Below are positions 34,601 to 39,386 of a DNA stretch of 39,386 bases, one piece after another; the first letter of the stretch is position 1, and the number at the start of each line of letters is the position of its first letter. Source of the stretch: HGM04593 sp045661225 (lineage in GTDB: Bacteria; Bacteroidota; Bacteroidia; Bacteroidales; Bacteroidaceae); the NCBI GenBank assembly GCA_045661225.1, contig JAZRFF010000015.1, forward strand, positions 1-39,386, read 5' to 3'. The notes beneath the pieces are model-generated. The model did no database searches and had not been told where the DNA came from. It was given only the letters and a program-made list of their open reading frames with translations. The position numbers and the translations under genes are program-made.

Positions 34601-36022
34601 ATGTACTTTGATGAATTTGATTTTGAAGACGAAGTGCTCGATGCATTAGACGCTATGCGCTTCGAAAAATGCACCCCCATTCAAGAGCAGACCCTCCAGC
34701 CGCTTATGGAGGGACGCGACCTCATTGGAGTGGCACAGACCGGCACCGGAAAGACTGCAGCATATCTGCTTCCGGTCCTGAACCGTCTTTGCCGCGGCGG
34801 TTACCCCGAAGATGCCATCAACTGTGTCATTATGGCACCCACACGCGAGCTTGCACAACAGATAGACCGCCAGCTCGAAGGGTTCACATATTTTATGCAG
34901 GTGTCGAGCGTGGCTGTATACGGAGGAAACGACGGACAGCGCTACGAACAGGAGCTGCGTGGTATGTCCAAAGGTGCCGACATTATTGTCGCAACGCCCG
35001 GAAGGCTCATAAGCCACATAAATTTAGGCAACATAGACTTGTCAAAGGTGTCGTTCTTCATTCTTGACGAAGCCGACCGTATGCTTGATATGGGATTCTA
35101 CAGCGATATTATGACCATAGCCAAGCAGTTACCCAAAGAGCGTCAGACAATGCTTTTTTCGGCGACGATGCCCGAGGAGATACGTCGTTTGGCATCGGAG
35201 ATTCTAAACGACCCGTTGCAGATAACACTTGCCCTTGCCAAGCCTGCCGAAGGTATTACACAGCAAGCCTATATATGTCACGAGGGGCAGAAGATGGGCA
35301 TTATAAACAAAATCTTCGACAGCGAAAGCAGCGAGCGAGTGATACTGTTCGCTTCGCGCAAGACAAAGGTCAAGGAGATTGCACGCGAAATAAGAAAGCA
35401 CGGTTTTAACGTTGGCGAAATGCACAGCGACCTTACTCAAGGCGAGCGTGACGAGATAATGTTCCAATATAAAAGTCGCAAAATCGATATGATTGTTGCG
35501 ACCGACATTCTGGCACGCGGTATAGACATTGACGATATTCGCATTGTGATAAACTACGACGTTCCGCGCGATTGCGACGACTACATACACCGTATAGGAC
35601 GTACGGCGCGTGCAGGCAGCAAAGGACGGGCAATCACATTCGTGTCGGTCGAAGACCAAGAGTTTTTCGGACGCATAGAGGCTTTTATCGAGCAGGAAGT
35701 ACCCAAGCTCGACATTCCCGCCGAACTTGGCGAAGCACCCGCTTATGAGCCTAAAAAGAAAAAGTCCAAAGAGCAGGGCAAGAGCCGAGGCGGCAAGCGT
35801 GGCGGGGGTAAATATTCATCGGGAAACGGACACGGGAAAAGTCGCAACAAGCGTAATACCGGCGAAAAAGAGCGACAGCCGCAATCGGCTCCCGCCGAGA
35901 CAAAAGGCACTACCCCGCCTCGTGCGACAAGCGAGGGAGGAAACAGTGAAAAGCCCAAAAGAAAAGGTCGTTACCACCGCCGCCCCAAGAAGAAACCGAC
36001 AGAGAACAACACAAACAATTAA
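34601..36022 (+). CDS. DEAD-box RNA helicase with basic tail
   Basis: 473 residues. All helicase motifs are present: Q motif (FEKCTPIQ), Walker A AQTGTGKT (45-52), PTRELAQQ, DEAD (156-159), SAT, and HRIGRTARAG. From about residue 375 the tail is rich in Lys, Arg, Gly, Ser and Pro with RGG-like pieces (GGKRGGGKY), which probably binds RNA. The role is likely ribosome assembly or RNA turnover, as with RhlE/DeaD-type proteins; the exact orthologue is uncertain. It is in the lon-led operon, 3 bases ahead of the carbonic anhydrase-like gene. Confidence 0.93.
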   Translation: MYFDEFDFEDEVLDALDAMRFEKCTPIQEQTLQPLMEGRDLIGVAQTGTGKTAAYLLPVLNRLCRGGYPEDAINCVIMAPTRELAQQIDRQLEGFTYFMQVSSVAVYGGNDGQRYEQELRGMSKGADIIVATPGRLISHINLGNIDLSKVSFFILDEADRMLDMGFYSDIMTIAKQLPKERQTMLFSATMPEEIRRLASEILNDPLQITLALAKPAEGITQQAYICHEGQKMGIINKIFDSESSERVILFASRKTKVKEIAREIRKHGFNVGEMHSDLTQGERDEIMFQYKSRKIDMIVATDILARGIDIDDIRIVINYDVPRDCDDYIHRIGRTARAGSKGRAITFVSVEDQEFFGRIEAFIEQEVPKLDIPAELGEAPAYEPKKKKSKEQGKSRGGKRGGGKYSSGNGHGKSRNKRNTGEKERQPQSAPAETKGTTPPRATSEGGNSEKPKRKGRYHRRPKKKPTENNTNN

Positions 36023-36025
36023 AAA

Positions 36026-36541
36026 ATGGCCATTATTAAAGAGATAAGGGGGTTCAAGCCTGTCATTGGAGATAACTGCTACGTTGCCGAGACCGCCGCT
36101 GTAATTGGCGATGTAACAATGGGCAACAACTGTTCTGTGTGGTTCGGAACGGTGTTGCGTGGCGACGTCAACAGCATAAGGATAGGCAACAACGTAAACA
36201 TTCAGGACGGCGCGGTTGTACACACGCTCTACCAACGCTCAAAGACCGTCATTGGCGATAATGTTTCCATCGGGCACAACGCCACCGTTCACGGAGCAAC
36301 CATAGAGAGCAACAGCCTCATTGGAATGGGCGCGACCATTCTTGACAACGCCGTGGTCGAGAGTGGCGCTATTGTTGCCGCCAATGCTCTTGTAACGTCG
36401 GGAATGCGCGTCGAGGGGGGTTGGATATACGCCGGCGTGCCCGCGAAAAAGATTAAAGAGGTAAGCAAAGAACAACAAACCGAGATTGTCGAGCGCATTG
36501 CAAACGACTACATAATGTATGCCTCGTGGTACAAAAAATAA
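36026..36541 (+). CDS. Gamma-carbonic anhydrase family protein
   Basis: 171 residues built of hexapeptide repeats forming a left-handed beta helix, ending in an alpha helix. Candidate metal ligands are H66 (VVHTL), H84 (IGHNA) and H89 (TVHGA); the last two keep the five-residue spacing of Cam carbonic anhydrase. Such YrdA/CaiE-like proteins are trimers; some hydrate CO2 and many have no shown activity. It begins with ATG three bases after the helicase stop, so it is translationally linked. Confidence 0.9.
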   Translation: MAIIKEIRGFKPVIGDNCYVAETAAVIGDVTMGNNCSVWFGTVLRGDVNSIRIGNNVNIQDGAVVHTLYQRSKTVIGDNVSIGHNATVHGATIESNSLIGMGATILDNAVVESGAIVAANALVTSGMRVEGGWIYAGVPAKKIKEVSKEQQTEIVERIANDYIMYASWYKK

Positions 36542-36563
36542 ACAATAATAAACAATAAAAATT

Positions 36564-38762
36564 ATGAAAAACCTATTTTCATTGCTAATCACAATTGCAG
36601 TGGCAACAACAGCCATTGCCGGCAACGATATTACGTTGCACGACGTAATGTACGGCGACTACCGGCCAAAGACATACGCCGCAATTAAGCCAATGGCCGA
36701 CGGCGAGCACTTTGCACGCATAAGCGACGACCGCAGAATGATTCTCAAGGGTTCGTTCAAGAACGGCGAGATTGTCGACACCCTGTTCAACGCATCGACC
36801 GCCCGCGGCTTCGACGCAAAAGGCATCGACGGTTATCAATTCTCGCCCGATGAGAAGCTGATACTCTTGCAGACAAAGAAACGCGGCATCTATCGCAACT
36901 CGTTCACAGCCGAGCACTACATTTACAACCGCAAGAACAGCAAGGCCGAGCCTCTTTCGCAGAACGGTGCGCAACAGGTTCCTAAATTTTCGCCCGACGG
37001 CACAATGATAGCCTTTGTTCGTGACAACAACATATTCCTTGTAAAATTACTTTTCGGCAACAGCGAGTCACAGGTAACCACTGACGGAGAGTTCCGCAAG
37101 ATAATAAACGGTATACCCGACTGGGTAAATGAAGAGGAGTTTATGAACAACTGCTCATACGACTTCAGCGCCGACAGCAAGGTGATAGCTTACATAAAAT
37201 ACGACGAGAGCGGAGTGATGATGTACGATATGCCTATGTACCAAGGCGGACAGAGCAAAGAGTATTTCGGTTTCAGCAAGCCCTACAGCTTTAAATATCC
37301 GGTTGCCGGAGCCGATAATGCAAAGGTGTCGGTACACTCGTTCGAGATTAAGAGCAAAGTAACACGCAAACTCGACGTCAACATTCCCGAGGAAGGGTAT
37401 ATTCCACGCATCAAGTTCACACAAGACCCCAGCACCCTTGCCGTCCTTACTCTCAACCGCCATCAGAGCATTATGGAAATACAGGCTGTCAACCCCCTTT
37501 CGGGAGTGAGCCGCACTATTCTGCGCGAGGAGAGCGATACATACCTCAACGAACAGACATACGCCGGCATAGAGTTCCTTGACAAGCATTTTGTGTTCCA
37601 AAGCGAGCGTAGCGGCTACAACCAGCTATACCTATACACCCTTTCGGGAGAACTTGTGCGCCAATTGACCGACGGAGAGTACGAGGTTAAAAAGTTCTAC
37701 GGCTACAACAGCAAAAAAGGTGAATACTACTACTCAAGCAACGAAGGCAGCCCCTTGCGCGAGTATGTATATAAGGTAAACGCGAAGGGCAAGAAGAGCA
37801 AGCTGACAAAGTACGATGGAACAAACTCAGCTGTGTTCAGTGCCGATATGAGCTATTTTATAAACACCTTCTCAAGCATAGACACCCCGCACAGAGTAAC
37901 AATAAACAACAGCAACGGCAAAGAGATTAAGACTCTTATTGACAATAAAGAGCTGAAGGCACGCCTTGCGGCGTTCAATATGCCCTCGAAGGAGTTTTTC
38001 ACATTCACCACAACCGACGGCGTTGAACTTAACGGCTGGATAGTAAAGCCACACGACTTTGACGCAAACAAGAAGTACCCCGTCGTTATGTTCCAATACA
38101 GCGGACCTTACTCGCAGCAGGTACACGACAGTTGGTACATTGGAAACTACGGTAATGCAATGTTCGAATCGTATATGGCAGCCGAGGGATTCATCAGCGT
38201 GTGCGTCGATGGACGAGGCACCGGCGGACGCGGAACAAAATTCGGCAAATGCACCTATCTTAATATAGGAAAATACGAGCCGGGCGACCAGGTTGAAGCA
38301 GCAAAGTACCTTGCCACACTCCCCTATGTCGACAAGCAGAATATAGGTATCTGGGGCTGGAGTTTCGGAGGTTATAACACCCTGATGTCAATGAGCCACG
38401 ACGAGTCGCCGTTCAAGGCCGGCGTAGCCGTTGCCGCACCCACGGACTGGCGTTTCTACGACACCGTATACACCGAGCGTTATATGCGCACTCCCAAAGA
38501 GAATAAGGAGGGATACGACGCCGGTTCGGCTGTTGTAAACGCTGCAAAGCTCAAAGGCAGTTTGTTGCTTGTTCACGGTACTGCCGACGACAATGTACAC
38601 TTGCGCAATATGATACACTACATTAGCGCAATTACCGCTGCCAACAAGAAGTTCGAGGTTGCGCTCTACCCCGACAGCAACCACAGTATTTACCACGGTG
38701 CCAACACACGCTACCACCTTTTTGAACGTATTGCAGACTTCTTTAAAAAGAATCTTAAGTAA
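36564..38762 (+). CDS. S9B dipeptidyl peptidase IV-family protein
   Basis: 732 residues with a signal peptide (cleavage near AIAG19), a beta-propeller domain (about 40-480) and a C-terminal alpha/beta-hydrolase domain. The catalytic triad is S600 (GWSFGGY), D675 (HGTADDNVH) and H707 (DSNHSIYHG). The propeller contains a DWVNEEEF motif resembling the DW.YEEE dipeptide-anchoring motif of DPP IV. It removes dipeptides or tripeptides, typically after proline, from peptides outside the cytoplasm. It is last in the lon-led run, 22 bases after the preceding gene, and ends in a strong terminator. Confidence 0.95.
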   Translation: MKNLFSLLITIAVATTAIAGNDITLHDVMYGDYRPKTYAAIKPMADGEHFARISDDRRMILKGSFKNGEIVDTLFNASTARGFDAKGIDGYQFSPDEKLILLQTKKRGIYRNSFTAEHYIYNRKNSKAEPLSQNGAQQVPKFSPDGTMIAFVRDNNIFLVKLLFGNSESQVTTDGEFRKIINGIPDWVNEEEFMNNCSYDFSADSKVIAYIKYDESGVMMYDMPMYQGGQSKEYFGFSKPYSFKYPVAGADNAKVSVHSFEIKSKVTRKLDVNIPEEGYIPRIKFTQDPSTLAVLTLNRHQSIMEIQAVNPLSGVSRTILREESDTYLNEQTYAGIEFLDKHFVFQSERSGYNQLYLYTLSGELVRQLTDGEYEVKKFYGYNSKKGEYYYSSNEGSPLREYVYKVNAKGKKSKLTKYDGTNSAVFSADMSYFINTFSSIDTPHRVTINNSNGKEIKTLIDNKELKARLAAFNMPSKEFFTFTTTDGVELNGWIVKPHDFDANKKYPVVMFQYSGPYSQQVHDSWYIGNYGNAMFESYMAAEGFISVCVDGRGTGGRGTKFGKCTYLNIGKYEPGDQVEAAKYLATLPYVDKQNIGIWGWSFGGYNTLMSMSHDESPFKAGVAVAAPTDWRFYDTVYTERYMRTPKENKEGYDAGSAVVNAAKLKGSLLLVHGTADDNVHLRNMIHYISAITAANKKFEVALYPDSNHSIYHGANTRYHLFERIADFFKKNLK

Positions 38763-38781
38763 AAAAGCGTTATATGATTAT

Positions 38782-38822
38782 AAAGAATCAGCGCGCCACT
38801 ACGGTGGCGCGCTGATTCTTTT
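38782..38822. terminator. Terminator after the S9B peptidase gene
   Basis: An 18-bp perfect stem (38782-38799 with 38804-38821) with a TACG loop, GC-rich core GCGCGCCAC/GTGGCGCGC and a T run on the plus strand. Confidence 0.92.
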
Positions 38823-38849
38823 ACTATATGTTTTTTGTGTCACAAAAGG

Positions 38850-38916
38850 CGCACAAAGAACGGTTGAACAGAAAGGAAAAACGGAAAAGTTTTAACCTTT
38901 AACCGCACTTTGTGCG
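38850..38916. repeat. Inverted copies of the CGCAC-TTT-GTGCG unit
   Basis: TTTAACCGCACTTTGTGCG lies at 38898-38916, and a diverged reverse-complement copy (CGCACAAAGAACGGTTGAAC) at 38850-38869. They could pair across a loop of about 27 bases. Confidence 0.5.
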
Positions 38917-39307
38917 TATATTCCTCGGTAGTCTTTACCCTTAACGCTGTAACCTTATATTCACTCTTTTGTCGTTCTATATTATTCTTTTGTGGCCAAA
39001 AGAACCAAAAGCCCCGGCACGCGGGAAAATCAGTCGAAGCGCCCTCTTGCTCGTAAACCGCCGCAGCGCTGTTACTCGTTCGGACGCTTCTTGTCACTCA
39101 ATGCTTCTTGCTTAAATTCCGGCGCTCCGGGACTTGCGCTGTATTGCGTTTAAAGAAAAGTTAACGGCATACAGCACAAGTTGTCCTCGCTGTCTGCCGG
39201 ATTTTCAGCGGCATTGCGTTGTGATTTTAACGGTGCCGGCGGGGTATAAAAATTACTTTTGCAATGAAAGGAACTATCCCCGTAGCTTGCCACTTTAATT
39301 TTTTAGT

Positions 39308-39326
39308 TTTAACCGCACTTTGTGCG
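39308..39326 (+). repeat. Second exact copy of the 19-base unit
   Basis: TTTAACCGCACTTTGTGCG is repeated exactly, 410 bases after the copy at 38898-38916. The unit contains the small palindrome CGCAC-TTT-GTGCG. Confidence 0.6.
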
Positions 39327-39386
39327 ATTGAAACTTGGCTGCGCTCGTTGCGTGCGTAAATAAATTTCCGCCCACTCGCTTGCACA

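Larger units (their letters stand above)
38823..39386. other. Right-edge intergenic region with short repeats
   Basis: No believable gene is seen over about 560 bases. Reading frames here give low-complexity peptides without family likeness. The region has repeats of a TTTAACCGCACTTTGTGCG unit and a TACTTTTG box at 39254-39261 that could be the -7 of a gene past the window edge. Confidence 0.45.

Noticed and set aside
38840..39097. Minus-strand open frame of 85 codons at the right edge
   Set aside because: No family likeness, low-complexity composition, no start signal, and it covers the repeat-bearing spacer.
1..39386. CRISPR array, prophage, insertion sequence or defence system
   Set aside because: No regularly spaced repeats, transposase, integrase, phage or restriction genes were found.

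Overview
The window looks like ordinary chromosomal DNA from a member of the Bacteroidota, most likely order Bacteroidales. The main evidence is the promoter type: a -33 TTTG and a -7 TAnnTTTG or TAnnTTCG separated by 19-20 bases recurs ahead of most transcription units, and Shine-Dalgarno sites are mostly absent. The proteins also resemble Bacteroidales families (DUF4251, a long-form PurF-like protein, S9B and S37 peptidases, a tgt without zinc cysteines). I see no insertion sequence, prophage, integrase, CRISPR array or rRNA. About 28 protein genes and one tRNA-Thr(CGT) are supported.

Layout. 1-305: no gene, ends in a terminator. 306-2252 (-): nif3-like gene followed by a coiled-coil zinc-ribbon gene. 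2371-5628 (-): S37-type peptidase, orphan ABC ATPase and MalY-type C-S lyase, packed with a 4-base overlap and a 1-base gap. 5769-7565 (-): GH43-like lipoprotein then nagB. 7761-8543 (+): DUF4251 protein whose frame is interrupted by a TGA and continues as a Pro/Arg-rich tail. 8665-11891 (-): pheT then a YebC-family gene. 12142-13233 (+): trpS. 13330-14907 (-): dnaB. 15089-15919 (+): ispE, followed by a GC-rich structured RNA candidate and a terminator. 16211-16585 (-): FlK-type thioesterase. 16675-20383 (+): MscS-type channel, then an SDR and an aldehyde dehydrogenase. 20458-25585 (-): long PurF-like protein then carB, without carA; upstream lies a 34-codon ORF with its own -7 box and a terminator hairpin. 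25911-27275 (-): M20 dipeptidase. 27619-27691 (+): tRNA-Thr. 27912-28622 (+): trmN6-like methyltransferase. 28633-29586 (-): lipid kinase. 29838-38762 (+): lon-tgt-lptF/G-like-DEAD helicase-gamma carbonic anhydrase-S9B peptidase, probably one long operon. 38763-39386: no gene, with short repeats.

How the genes fit together. Most are housekeeping: replication (dnaB), translation (pheT, trpS, tRNA, tgt, trmN6), isoprenoid synthesis (ispE), nucleotide synthesis (PurF-like, carB), proteolysis (lon) and envelope assembly (LptF/G-like). Between them are peptide and amino-sugar scavenging genes typical of gut-type Bacteroidales. No multi-gene accessory system is visible. The parts most worth checking are small: the leader ORF plus terminator before the purF-carB unit, the structured RNA after ispE, and the stop-interrupted DUF4251 gene.
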